This document shows, in pieces, positions 10,633 to 23,100 of a stretch of 64,000 nucleotides of DNA. The notes beneath the pieces were generated by a model, which saw only the letters and a list, made by a program, of their open reading frames with translations, did no database searches and had not been told where the DNA came from. How positions within the stretch are numbered: the first letter of the stretch is position 1; each line of letters starts with the position of its first letter. Origin of the DNA: Multifurca ochricompacta (Eukaryota > Basidiomycota > Agaricomycetes > Russulales > Russulaceae); NCBI GenBank assembly GCA_022496185.1, contig WTXG01000032.1, positions 124,001 through 188,000 of the forward strand, read 5' to 3'. The position numbers and the translations under genes are program-made.

Positions 10633-12066
10633 ATAGGTGCGCGGCCCCGTATCGTCGAGGAGCGGCGCTGCCTATCTCGGTGTTTCCCGCATGGTCCTCT
10701 CTTCTTGTGGAGGCTTGCTTATCTCTCAATGATGAGTAGCTGCTCTTTGAGGAGGACACGTATATAGATAGAGATCTAACGCGTCCGAAGGTTTCGGGTG
10801 ACCAACACGGGATAAGGGAATATAAAAAGGCATCGGAGTTTGTCTTGGGTATGATTGGAAATTGGAAAGCAATGGTTGTATGGAATTGTTTATATCTGGC
10901 CCTGCAGGGGAGATACCACTGAGGCTGACTGATGGTATGGTCCCGCGGCCCTACGTCACAATCAAGCTCCTTCCTATCGGGTAGGTCTTGCACTGTGTTG
11001 AATTGATCGCATGGAGAGCAGCACTCAACCTGAGTCAAACGAGAGGAGGGATCTCCATGATCAGAAACTCCGGGTCTCTGGCCATGGAGACTTGCACGTG
11101 AGGGTGAAATTGGTGTCCTGTATACCATAGCCCGCGTGTCGGGCTGCATTTGTAACTTGGGCCTGGTCAATATCTCTCTCACTGCCTTTTCCTTGACGAT
11201 GAAGAGGTGAGTAGAATAATATGCTCTCCAGTTAGCGACGATGGTGGAAACTGATATAATATAGGGTGGCACAACAGCGGTCCACAGCGTGGGTTGGGAG
11301 CCGTTACGTCATTGTGCCTACCATCGATAACCATGGCGGCGGAGGCGCTTCCGGCGCGGCGGGGTCTCAGACGGACTGCAACGATAGAAGGGCGAACAGG
11401 GTGCAGATAGAACGACGTTGCGAGATTAGGACGCTCGTTGGATCCGACGTCGCGATGCCTATCATTTTTTCTGTGTGATTCATGCAGCGGGAGGTGGCAG
11501 AGCTGTCACTTCATACTGGGTACATGGGACAGCACGGTGACTGCTTCACGGAGACCGCGCAAGGTGAGCGCCTGTCCAGAGAAGGTTTCAAGCTCATAAC
11601 AAACAGGCTTAGCTGTAGCAATTTACGGGGAGATAGAGTAGCGTTTTTCGGTCGGCGCAGAGGTACCTTGAAACTGACTCGCCATCTAGAGGAAAATGAA
11701 TGAAAAGTTGTGTGCAAAGTCTAGAATCAAGCAGATCGTCTTGAACCCCAAAAAAATACAGCCGTACCGGTAGTGATTAACTCACATGTTCCGATTGGTT
11801 TAATATCGCGCGGAGAAAAGGCTTCCCCGCTGAGTCCTATTGATCTAGGCCGCTGTGCTACTGATATGAAAGAAAGTGAGGAGGCGGAGACAGACTTTTT
11901 CATGTGAGAAAAAGAAAACGGATAAATCGATTTTGAGTGTTGTCATGTCAGAAATGACGATGGAGGAGAGGAGAGGAAAGGAAAGGAAGAGGAGAACAAG
12001 AGGAGACAACCCGTTGATGGTCCGCCCGGCTTCGGCTTGTGGATGACTGGGTAATTGGGTAAAAAA

Positions 12067-12085
12067 TAATATAATATAATATAAA
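12067..12085 (+). promoter_or_regulatory. TATA-like AT tract upstream of ornithine aminotransferase
   Basis: TAATATAATATAATATAAAG lies about 145 bp before the start codon at 12227, in an otherwise GC-mixed promoter. The spacing suits a fungal core promoter. Inferred from position and sequence only. Confidence 0.5.
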
Positions 12086-12226
12086 GGCACACTCCCCTCC
12101 CGGCCACACCTCTCGTCCGTCCGCCATCTTCTCTGTCCCGACAAGCCTTCGGACTGTACTAGCAACAACAACAACTGCATCCACAAACTTAACGCCTTCA
12201 TCTTTGTAGCAAATAAGCAACTCATC

Positions 12227-14383
12227 ATGGCACCCGTAGCGCTATCTCACCCTCACGACAACGGCTTTGCCCGGAACGCCAACGGCAAAAACAGCTCTGC
12301 GGTCACCCCCGTACCCGCCGAAGCACGGGTACCGCCAAAGTCCCTTGCACCTGTTGTCCATCTGTCTTCTGCAGATGTGATCCGGCTCGAGCACGAGTTC
12401 GGAGCCCACAAGTAATTTATATTTAATTTTATTCATTTTATATATATATATCTTTAGCTCTCGCTAACTGGTGACTACCAGTTATCATCCTCTTCCCGTC
12501 GTCTTTGATAGGGCGCTCGGTGCCAAGTGAGTGACTCCACTCCATTAGTCCGAACGACGTTGGCCATCGTAGCTAATGAACGGTTGAGCACAGAGTATGG
12601 GACCCTGAAGGGAAGGAGTATATTGACATGCTTTCGGCGTATTCGTAAGCACCCCTTTCATATTTTCTTTATCTTTTTTTTCCATACCACTGCTTGTCGA
12701 AATTGTCACTTCATCTTGTCACATCCACCTCCGCTTTCCCTTGCCGCATGTCATATAACATCACATTTCATTGGATTAGCCAGTGAGAGCGGCACCCATG
12801 CCGCGTGTTAGACTCACAGGCACTATCTTCCATAATTTATTTGCTATCTATATGTATAGAAGAAGCTCACCCTAGTCTTAGCGCCGTCAACCAAGGCCAC
12901 TGCCATCCGCGCATCGTGGCCACTTTAGTTCAACAGGCTCAGCGTCTTACGCTGTCCTCAAGGGCGTTTTATAACTCCGTCTTTGGCGCTTTTGCAGAGA
13001 AAGTAACAAAGCTTTTTGGTTATCACATGGTTCTCCCGATGAATACGGGAGCCGAAGCGGTCGAGACGGCCATCAAGCTTGCGCGTAAATGGGCGTACGA
13101 GAAGAAGGGTGTGCCCGAAGGTCGCGCTATCGTGCTTAGCGCAGCGGGCAATTTCCATGGGCGCACAATTGGGTCATCAGGTGAGATCGACCTTCCATTC
13201 GAGCGTCCTCGGCTGTGAACTATGAAACGTTCAGCATGAGCACCGACCCGGAAAGCCGAAATGGGTTTGGTCCGTACCTCGCGGGCGTGGGTCCCACCTA
13301 CCGAGATGGCGACGCGATTCACACCATCCGATATGGCGAAATTGAAGACATACGACGAGCCCTCGAGCTGCATGGACAGGACGTTGCTGCTTTCCTTATT
13401 GAGCCAATTCAAGGAGAGGCGGGCATTGTCGTCCCGCCTAAGGGTTATTTCCCCCAAGTCCGTGAGCTGTGCTCGCAACATAATGTTTTGCTCATCTGCG
13501 ATGAGATCCAAACGGTAAGGCCTGGTTCCCTCTTTTCAAGAAGGGCAAGTGCTAACTGACCCTGTCTGCTCGTCTGTAGGGCCTCTCACGGACGGGAAAG
13601 CTGCTATGTGTGGAACATGAAGGGATCCGCCCAGATGTTATCCTCCTAGGGAAAGCCCTCTCTGGAGGCGTATACCCCGTATCTGCCGTCCTTGCAGATA
13701 AGGACGTAATGCTTTGTGTCCGACCGGGCGAGCACGGCAGTACTTACGGCGGGTGCGGTCCTCTCTTTCCCCAATTTTAATTCTCCTCTCCTCACACCAT
13801 AGTTTTTCAATGCGAATAGGAATCCGCTAGGCTGTGCGGTGGCGATGACTGCCTTGGATGTCTTGATTGAGGAGCGGCTTGCTGAACGCGCGCAAAAACT
13901 CGGCGAGCTGTTCCGCAGCGGCGTGCGCGCGCTGCGCTCGCCGCTCGTCAAGGAGGTACGCGGACGGGGCCTATTCAATGCCATCGTCATTGATGAGAGC
14001 GCAAGTACGCGCGGACGCACTGCGTGGCAGCTTTGCCTGCTACTTAAGAGTCGGGGCGTGCTGGCCAAGCCGACCCACGTGAACATGTACGTTCTCCTCG
14101 TTTTCCCTTTCCCCATATCCTTCTGTTTAAGACGAACCAATCTTTTTTGTTTTTTTGGCCAATTTTTAAGCATCCGGTTCTCGCCCCCCTTGGTCATTTC
14201 AGAGGAAGACCTCCAGAAAGCCATCGGAATTATTCACCAGGCCCTTATCGAGCTCGACGAGGTAAGGGTTGCCATTTTCTGCAGCGCCTCGGTTTTGCAA
14301 ACGTTCCGTTTTTTTTGTAGGTCGATGAGATTCCGGGTGAAGTCGGGAGCGAGAAAGGCTTTAGGGATGAGATCTCCAACTGA
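12227..14383 (+). CDS. CAR2: Ornithine aminotransferase (PLP-dependent)
   Basis: Converts ornithine plus 2-oxoglutarate to glutamate semialdehyde plus glutamate in arginine catabolism. Nine exons: 12227-12411, 12482-12526, 12594-12644, 12882-13180, 13235-13514, 13580-13752, 13820-14086, 14171-14261, 14321-14383 (about 484 aa). Class-III aminotransferase hallmarks: [65 protein letters not shown] and the PLP lysine in [10 protein letters not shown] (about residue 312). The C-terminus [20 protein letters not shown] is typical. The N-terminal extension of about 45 residues lacks a clear mitochondrial presequence. Oddity: with the strong donor GTGAGA at 13181, exons 4 and 5 are out of frame by exactly one base. 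The family sequence G-V-I-S-M-STDP would be restored by one more G in the GGG run at 13171-13173. The alternative is a weak donor GTCATC at 13173 that skips three conserved residues. Confidence 0.93.
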
Positions 14384-17300
14384 GAGGGACTAGCGAAGTT
14401 GTTTTTGGTATCCTTTTACATTACGGCATTGTTTCGCAACACAGGTGACTACCCCCCTTTCTTGCATGGTCTATTTTTTTTGTAGCAATGACCCTCCCCC
14501 CTCCTTCTTTGCACTTATGTCGCTTATACTTGGCTCGTATTGTAGAGTATTGCCCCGGGAGGCTACCGCAACCGGGTTAATCCAACAAATCCAGAGATTT
14601 CACAGCCAAATTGCACTGCAGTATTGGAAAACAATTTAAAATTAAAATTAAAAAAATTCAACTCAATCCCTCTTCTAACCTCATTTGCGTTAGGATGATG
14701 TGGAATGGAATGCAGTGGTTTGGTTCAATCACATCACACCTCTGGGGGTTAATAAGCGAAGTGCCAAAGCATGATCCCGCCCAGGCCAACGCGTTACGCG
14801 AACCCGATTTTCTTATCGCGTTCCGAGACCCGTGTTTCGTTGTCCCGAGGATTCTACACCAAAGCCAAGCCACCAAGATGTGGGTGAGGAGCGGAGGGGA
14901 CGTACAAGCCCACCCCCCATGTACATATTCAGTCTAACGTATATTCATATATAACATACATACATACATATATATATAATATTATCGCATCGCGTAGATA
15001 GGGCTCCTATATTTCATATTGTTTTTCTTTTACATGGGCAACAAAAGAAAAGGAGAGAGAGAGAGAACGAATGATAAATTCAACATTAAATCAAAAGGAA
15101 GAAGCGTGTTGTGGCGAGACTTGTAAATAGCACACCAATAATTGCATAGTGGTTGGTTGCTACTTCTCTGTATGCTTCTTATGTATCGCGTCCTCCTTCC
15201 ATCACCACCCCCCCCCCCGTTCGTCGTCGTCGCCCCGTTCCCGTCGGGGGTGGATCAATCGCCACTAGTTCAATATTTTTCCCGTAAATCGCAAAAAAAA
15301 TGACGAAAACCTACCATTTCGTTTGCTCTTTCGTTTCGCGTCTTCATACAATAAAATAAAATAAACAACGACAACATCATCAAAAAGAAGAAAAAACTGG
15401 GAAGTAGTCAATAATAATAACGATGGTGTTCTTTTTCGCGGTGAATATACAATACAGCGTTTTAACTGAGTCCGAAATTCCGAGGTTTTTTTTTTTTTCT
15501 TTTCACGCCGCTTCACTTCGCTTCGTTTCATTTCGTTTCGTTTCATTTCGTTTCATTTCGTTTCGTTTCGTTTCGTTTCGTCGTGTCGTCTCGTTTTGTG
15601 TGTGGGGAAAGGGGGTGGGGGTGGGTGCGCATCACTCCAGTGGCGGTGGCGGCGGCGGCGGCGGGTGATGGAATGGCATTGGGCATGGAAGAAAGAAGGA
15701 AGGCCACGGTCAAATAACGCCTTCATCTCACACCACCACTACAGCCACCACTACGAACCACTACAACTTGCTCTCCAGTCCAGACTTTGTGGAGGACAAC
15801 CCCAGACGTTTCCTCCCCCTCGGGCGGCCAAAAACTATAATATTCTTTAGTTATTACTTTGAAAAATAAAATAAAATAAAAAAAAGTAAAGAAAAAACAC
15901 CCTCATCCCCTTATTGGACATTATTAAAAACCCTTTTCGCCGCGGGATTGTTTGTTTTGTTTTTACATTAAGTTTTTTATATTATTTATACTGAATGTCA
16001 GCGTATGGCGACATGTCGCCGTCTTGCGCGCCCGGGCAATTAAATGACATGTAAGGTGTGTTTCATCCGCCGCATCCGTCCTCGTCGTCGGTGCTGAGTC
16101 ACAGTGCACGGTGAAGTGAAGTGTGACTTTCGACAGCCGAGCAGCCGACGAGCGAGGAACGGGTTCCAGAGTAATCAAAATAATAATAAGTAGGTAGACA
16201 CGCATCCGCACATCTATTTATTTCTAGTTGTGGTAGAGGATAGATGTATTATTTAGTTTAGTTATATTGTTATTGTGTTGTGGCCAGAGTCTTCATTGGT
16301 CGCCGACGTCGACAGCTCAGCAGACTCAAGAGCCTAGGCCTCCCCCTATGCGTATGTAAGCCATGCCATTCCATTCCCCCCGCAACATGTGTGTACGGCA
16401 TCATCGATCGCATACTTCGCAGTACGTATTTTGACATTGACCATTGACAGACATGTATGCTCAAGTCAAGGGGCTGGACTTTGCAGGAGACAGTACGGGT
16501 GCAGTACGGGCACAAGTGCGTGAAACGTTCTTCGCTGCTTGTTTCCAACTCCTGGGCTCCGATGACCCGCCGCTGCCAGCTTGCTCGGCTCGTAACCCAC
16601 AGGCAAGCCAGACAGACAGACAGACAGCCAGCCTAGACAAAGAAAAAAACGTGAAACGATATTCGCCCGGTAGAAGTAGAGAATCAACCTGTAGGCGTCG
16701 TCTTCTGCAAATATCAGGGTTAATAGTTGTTCATTCAATTACTTATCCTTCTCTTCTCTGCCTGTCATTCTATCATCTACGCCACAACTATACTCATTGA
16801 GCGAATTGTTCTTTTTGGCAATGATCATGATCATCATTATCATTATCATATTCTTCGTCTTCTCCTTCTTCATCTCCTTCTCCTTCTTCTACTTCTACTT
16901 CCATCGCCATCTTCATCAAGCGCAAAGTTGGAACAACAACAGATGATAAGCGGCTCCTTTATGTCAACTGGTGTCGATTTTATTGATTGTCAAATTCGTG
17001 ACTAAATACGGCCATACTTACCCGTAGCGTCGTCCAGCCTCCAGTCGGGGGAGAACGTGTCAAGCAACCGATGAGATCGGCGTCGGGTACCCGGGTACCC
17101 AATGCGTTTTATCGCATTTTTTGCGTCATGGATCCGGACACGCGAAAAAAAAGGACACCTGTCCTGTCGTTTCATCCATCCCTCACGTCATGAGGCTTCA
17201 AAGTTGCCCCCCCCCCCCCCTGGCAGTGGTCGGTTGGATGATCACCTTTTCCAATGACATCCGGCCACACAGTCAAGCTAGTTAGGAAAATTCTAGCGCC

Positions 17301-18941
17301 GGTTAACCCGTTGCGACATACATACAGGGGAGGATTGAACCGGGTAAGAGGGGAAGGCGGAGACGAGGCGGCGCACGCACGGATCCCCTTGTCGCTAGAA
17401 TGGTTCGCTCGCTTACGACCTATCCGGATGGGTATCGGGTATTTGTGCCTGTGTCGCCAAAGGGAGATCATGCAATGCAAGACAAGCAATCCATGAAGAT
17501 CCCCCCCCAAGATCTCGGCTTACTCCATCTCCATACAGCCATAGCTGGCGTGGATCTTTCTTCTTTGATGATGATGAAAGTTGCCTCCTCCCCCCGGTCT
17601 CTGTTGGTTTTTGCAATTGTAGAGTATTGCAATTAAGCCGGGAGGGTGGCCAGCCCTGTATATGATGAAGTTTTCAACTCCGGTGGAAATGGAAAACTAT
17701 TTCCGCCCGACGCCAGATCACACCGCCCCCGCCCTCACCCTCGTCCTCTCGATAACTGTAATGGTTAAGTAAGAGAGACATAGTGTCCACCTCATTATAT
17801 GGTCACCCTTTCTTCTACATACTATTTTTTTATTTTTACCTGATAGTTGAATCGATGCAGTAAAAAAGAACATACATGCTCCTACCATCTGGAGATCCGT
17901 AGCCGTGCCTGGTTGCCTTCCCTGGAGCCTGGTGACCTGGAGGTCGTCTTCGCCTCACCCCCTCACCCTCTCATCCACCCTTCACCCCCAACTTCTTTCC
18001 TGATTCGCCATCGTTTCTGGGTTGGAACCTGCCCTAACCATACGGATTCAGTCCTTATCTCCAGGATGGTCTGAACGCGACATTCACGCGCGCGCTACAC
18101 ATGACGTCCCTGAGAACGAAAAAAATGCCCTCGTGCATGCCTTCCGGATATAGTGCCACTTAGCCAACCCTTCAAGCCTCAGTGATGGAAAATTGCCATT
18201 TTAAGAGAAAACGCCAGAAGAGGCAAGCTCGCTATAATCGCCGAAGGTAAAGCACTTCATTATCCTATCCTTCGGGAAAGGTGCGCGCTTGCCTTGGGTT
18301 CACTCCACCGTGGGATGGGCGTTTCTTTTTTTCTTTATGGCGTATAATACTTGTCACGATTGACAGCATCGCCGTGGACTTGATATATCGTACCATACCG
18401 TATCATTCCGAACGCTGATTGTAGTAGCCTCAAGGACAATTAGTTCGATGCGAAGAAGCTCGGCGTGGTGAAACGAGTGTCCTTTATTGGGTATTGGTTG
18501 GTATGGTGTATATGGTGCCGGTGCCGCACCGCTTCCTTGCTTGCGCGTGGGAAGTGGGGAAGTGGGAAATGGGGAAGTCATCATACACATATATCAATCA
18601 CCTCACCCAACCCTCCCTTTGACACACACACACACACATGGATGGGGGTGGTTCCCAATAGGCTTCCTCTTATGTCTTATGTGGAGTGAAGTTCACACAG
18701 TTCATTATTTCCAAGGTTCTTTTTTATCAACGGCTTTTGCGGAAAATGGTCACCGACAACCGGTCGGTCTATGGATTAATTGATTAATTAATTAATTAAT
18801 CATCATCAGCCACATAGCACCAAACCAACGATCACGTGCTCGTTCCCCCCCCGGTGAGGGGAGGGGAAGGGGAGGGAGGGGGGTGAACCATTCACACTCA
18901 CTCTCTATTTGTCGTGTGCCGTGTCAACACCCTCATTCACT
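14384..18941. other. Intergenic region rich in simple sequence
   Basis: A spacer of 4.6 kb. No open frame has recognisable domains or splice-consistent coding. Contents include AT repeats (14937-14985), poly-C runs (15210 and 17208), a TTTCG/TTTCA pentamer array (15509-15584), short AG and CA runs, a CTTCTC-rich tract (16855-16905) and an ATTAATTA run just before 18800. The two phrases TTGTAGAGTATTGC at about 14541 and 17619 are shared, but no element could be delimited. Confidence 0.55.
15509..15584. repeat. (TTTCG/TTTCA)n pentamer array
   Basis: About fifteen copies of TTTCG with several TTTCA variants, that is CpG-to-CpA changes within the array. It ends in TCGTGTCGTCTCG. Confidence 0.9.
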
Positions 18942-20110
18942 ATGACTACGACAATTAGCAAAGGAACGCTTAACCTTCGCTTCATGCAAAATGCTCGGCG
19001 GGCCGAGCAAGAACAGGTCGATATCAAAATCGATTCGGTGGAAACGATCATCAAGGACGAATCACAGTGGGAGGTAGCTAAAGAGGTCAGGGACGCGTGG
19101 GGTATAGGCTCAGAGCCGTCTTCAAGGTACGCTTGGCCCTTTTCGAATCATCGACGACTCTTTTTTTGCTGGCCTCCCTTTTTTGATTGGGAACTACTCA
19201 GTTCATCAGTGAAGCACGAAACATCATACCTTCCGTTCGTTCTCACCCACGCCTTTGACGATGATGATGATGATGGTGATGATGATGATCCTTCGGGATC
19301 GCTGCCGCGACCTATCAAGCTAAGAGGCCGGCGAACATGGAACAAACGAGGTCAGGAGGTTATCGAAAAAGAGGTCTGCCGGCACCATTTTGGAATCCTT
19401 TGCCCATTTGTCTACATCTGACCAGACCCACCAAAGATCCGTTCCCAGTCTCCGAGGCGAGCACAAGACGACGATGACGGTTCCCATGGGTCCCCTTCCG
19501 CGCGGCAAGTCCCCCCCACAGAACAACAACGATCACAAGAAGAACAATATCACAGTACTACCTCGAAACGGCTTACGTCGATATCAAGCTTCGGGCCTGG
19601 CTCTTCCTCGACGAAGGATACCAAGAGAGCTAAATCCCGAAGAGTTAAAAGCGCTCAGGAAGTCATTCGAGAAGCCGTACCAGCAGGTGTAGGCGCACGC
19701 GTACACACCAACGCGATCAAAACAGAACAACGGAGAAAGAAATGGACTTTGGCGGCGGCGGCGACACCTCATCCCCAACAATCAAACGAGAGCGATCATC
19801 ATTAGCCAAGAGGGAGGGCGGTGACCTCTCTCACCACCACTCGATCTATTTCTCAAACCCGCAGGGGTGGATGATCCGTCCGATTACGTTGCTCGTGGTG
19901 GGGACGGATCGCGCTCGGCGCGGCCACCAGTAACAACAACGACAACAATACACAATACCGCCACCACCACCACCACTAGCAAAAGAAGGTGATATTGAAC
20001 GGCGCCCGAATTCGAAGAGAGAAAGAGATGATCATCGAGAAACTAGTTCCGGTTTGCCGACCGCCGACCGAAAGCGTATGAAAGGCGGCGCCGCGGCGGG
20101 AGCCTCTTGA
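18942..20110 (+). CDS. MPP6: MPP6-like nuclear RNA exosome cofactor
   Basis: MPP6 proteins are small basic factors that bind the nuclear exosome (Rrp6/Mtr4 side) and help 5.8S rRNA and other RNA processing. The N-terminus TTTISKGTLNLRFMQNA matches the family's LSKGxLxMKFM signature. The following stretch, with SYLPF after an acidic segment and RGRRTWNKRGQEV, resembles its second conserved block. Exon 1 is 18942-19126 and exon 2 starts at 19202; these join in phase. Exon 2 probably ends at 19373. Exon 3 starts at 19426 or 19437, and a basic Ser-rich frame then runs to about 19688. Downstream exons are uncertain: a VDDPSDYVARGG segment after an acceptor at about 19863, and a last exon ending KRMKGGAAAGAS at 20110. 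The C-terminal splicing and stop are tentative; a stop at 19805 is an alternative. An aspartate run (GAT repeat, 19257-19290) lies in the middle. Confidence 0.72.
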
Positions 20111-23100
20111 AAACGGATGGGATTAGAAGACGGAACCGCAATGTTTCTTTCTTTCTTTTTTTTTTTTGTTTAGTTTTTCTCGGATGTCGAGGTTGCCGCG
20201 CGCTCCGCGGCAACGCAAGTAAAAATAATTTATGTCTGGGGGGCTGCTGCTACTTGGCTGGATGAGTAGAGCTCTGTCTGCCTGGTCTTTTTTTTTTTTT
20301 TCAATTTCTTGTGTCTGATGATTCCAATTCGAAGGAGGAGGGAAGGAGAGTGTCCCATCGCCCCCTTTGTTTTTTTTTTAAATTTAATTTAATTTAATTA
20401 TGGTTGTGCATTGCACCACGAAAAAAAAGAAAAAAAAAAAAGACTACCAACATTTTCGGCTTATCAATCAATCACCGCGGCATGCTCGGGCTTTGGTTGG
20501 TTTGGATACTATACACACACACTTTTCTCAAAAGGAACCTCTCCGTACGCCATGCGCGCTGCTAGTGGGGTTGCTATACTTACAATTATTGAACTAGCGT
20601 GAAATGAAATTATAAAACGGTTGCAGCAGCAGCAGCAGCAGTACCATGTGCATACGCACGGATGTACACTTGAACCTGATAGTTCTCCATACACAACCCC
20701 CACCCCCACTTGTACGCACGGGCACGGGTATGCGTTTCGTGTCTCATCTGTTTATCTACATTTAGGGAGGTCCGAAAGTTTTTTAAAAAAAAAAAAAAAA
20801 GGAAAAAGGGGCGGATGATTTCCCTATTATTCAATTCAAAACAATATTCATTCAATACAGGGGTTTTTTTTTTTTCTTCTCTCCATTTTATTATTTCATT
20901 TCCCATTTTCCTTCCTTTTTTTTTTTTTTTCCCTTACATCGTTTTCGAAAATTTCACATTTTCAAACCTTGCCATGGGGAAGGGGGGGGGGGGTAACGTG
21001 TATACACACACAAAACAAACCAAAAAGAGAAGGGGGGGGGGGAGGGGATATAATGTCATGACAATAACAACAAAGGTGAGGAACCATTTAAAAACAAGGA
21101 AGAGTTATAGAAAAAAAACAAAAAAAAAAACCTACACATGATGATGCCGCGTGGGGTTGGTTGGACCCGGACCCAAAAGTTTAAAGGTGATTTGGCAGTT
21201 GTGACGGTCGGTAATCAGCAGCCAGAATGAAATCAAAATTACCCGCCCTGTGATAAAAAAAATAAAAAAAAATAAAAAAGAAGAAACGAGACCATTTGTT
21301 ATCTTTTATCTTTGTCTTGTCCCTTGTCCGAAACTTGGGTGGGTTGGGATATTTAGGTACCGGGGGGGGGTTGTGGGGGGTTCACAATAAAAGCAGTACA
21401 AGCAAGCTGTGCCTCCAAAAAGAAAAAGAAAAAGATCAAAAACAACCCGCTGCTTTTGGTTCCTGCTTTTTTTTTTCTTAAATAAATAAATAAATTGCGC
21501 TATGTGTGGCGTCGGTTTATAGCACGCGCGCGCCACGTTGTTTCTTGTTTCTTGTTTTTTTTTTTTTTGGTTGGACGCGAATTATTACATAGCGACTTAA
21601 TATGCGAAATATCAGCAGCGTTGGGTTGGTTTAGGTGGGGAGAGAATGGCATGACGTGAAAAGCAAGTCGGTCTTTTTAATATATATATGTATATACAAT
21701 TTATTTATTTACATGAAAAAAAAAAAAAACTTTTGTGGGTGCACAGCGGCGACTTGGAATTAAATTTGGCGCTAAAAAGCGGGTGACTTTGGGAAAGAGA
21801 GAGAGAGAGAGAGAGTTGAACAAACGTTTGTGGTGAACTAGTGACAAATCAACATAAAAGGTGAGAGAGAGACAGACAGACAGAGGGAAGGGAAGAAGGG
21901 AAGTAGGAGGAAGAAGGAAGAAGGACGTGGTGCGTAACAAACATAGCGGCGTTTTTTTATTTATTTTTTAGATTTGATTTGATGATGATGATGGGATGGA
22001 TAGGTGGATACTCCGAGGGGGCGAGGGCGAAGAAGAAGAAACAAGAAAAAAACCAAAAAAAAAAAACAAAACAAAAACAAAACAAGAAAAAAAAAAAAAA
22101 AAAACGATGGTCGGTCGTACGCGTTGATGATTGCTCATGATTTGCTCAAAAAAAAACCCCTTCCCTGGCCCCTTCAGTAGTTTAGTTATTAAAATTTGAA
22201 AAACGAGCTCAAACGACCACCGCCATGGAGAACGGACGCGGCTTGGCGTTCCCTTCCCCCTCCGTCCCCATCAAGTTGAGTTGATTTATTTGAAGGCCGA
22301 ACGAAGGACCCAATAAAAAAAAAGGAGCAAGGGATACGAAGAAGCGCCCATCACTTTCACCCGTTACGTACGTATATGATATATACATATCTCTCTCTCT
22401 TTGGGATGATGGCAGGGTTGGGAAAGACGCGCGGGAGAGGGGGAGGGGGGAGGGGGGAAGAATGGAATGAAGAGGGAGGGTTCGGTTCTCGGCCTGATTC
22501 ATTTCCTTCCTGGGTCAGAAACAACGTGAAAAAACCGTTATTAGAAAATTAAAATTAAAAAGCACAGCAAAGGGTGATATTTGGACCTAGCAAATAATGG
22601 TGACGGGTGCATTATGGTTATAGTATAGTATCGGTATCGGTATCGGTACTACCTCGTGCGTCAAATAAACCGACCAGGGCAGTGTGCGCGCTCTACGGGT
22701 CCAACTAAAGGGGGGTTTAAGATAAGGTATCATTGTATTGGATTGCGCCGCAACGAGCGAGGCCTAGTATGTTATATATACACAACAAAATGAAGGATGG
22801 GAAACTGCGGCGCGTGGCTATCGTGTGTATCATCATATCCATAACTCACTCACACTAGGGCAATCCCAGGACATCTCAAGCAAGGTCTTTCTAGATTAGG
22901 TTACTTCCAATACGGCTTCGGCGTGTGTGCTTACCATGAGCAGTTATGCATAAGTAACAACCCGCGAATGACGGACCGGGGGGGGGGGGGCAAGGGATCA
23001 GAAGGGACTTTAATCTCTTAGATCGCTCTTAAACACACAAATCTTAACCCAACCGAAGTGGTATCCTAAACAAAAAAGGAAATAACAAAGTAAAATTAAA

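Larger units (their letters stand above)
8291..12226. other. Long intergenic region, no supported gene
   Basis: A spacer of 3.9 kb between the palmitoyltransferase and ornithine aminotransferase genes. Open frames exist on both strands (for example minus 10436-11272, 278 codons) but show no domain, no plausible splicing and no protein-like composition. Visible content: a GT/GC alternating tract near 9148-9229, short G and C runs near 9350, a G/A-rich tract at 10035-10071, and a CTTGT repeat near 10602. The last 200 bp hold a TATA-like AT tract for the downstream gene. Confidence 0.6.

Noticed and set aside
10436..11272. Long minus-strand open frame of 278 codons
   Set aside because: No domain, low-complexity Lys/Asp/Arg repeats from the CTTGT array, and no splice context. 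Most likely chance.
17330..17345. GGATTGAACCGG, possible minus-strand tRNA B box
   Set aside because: No pairing T stem and no A box at the right distance.
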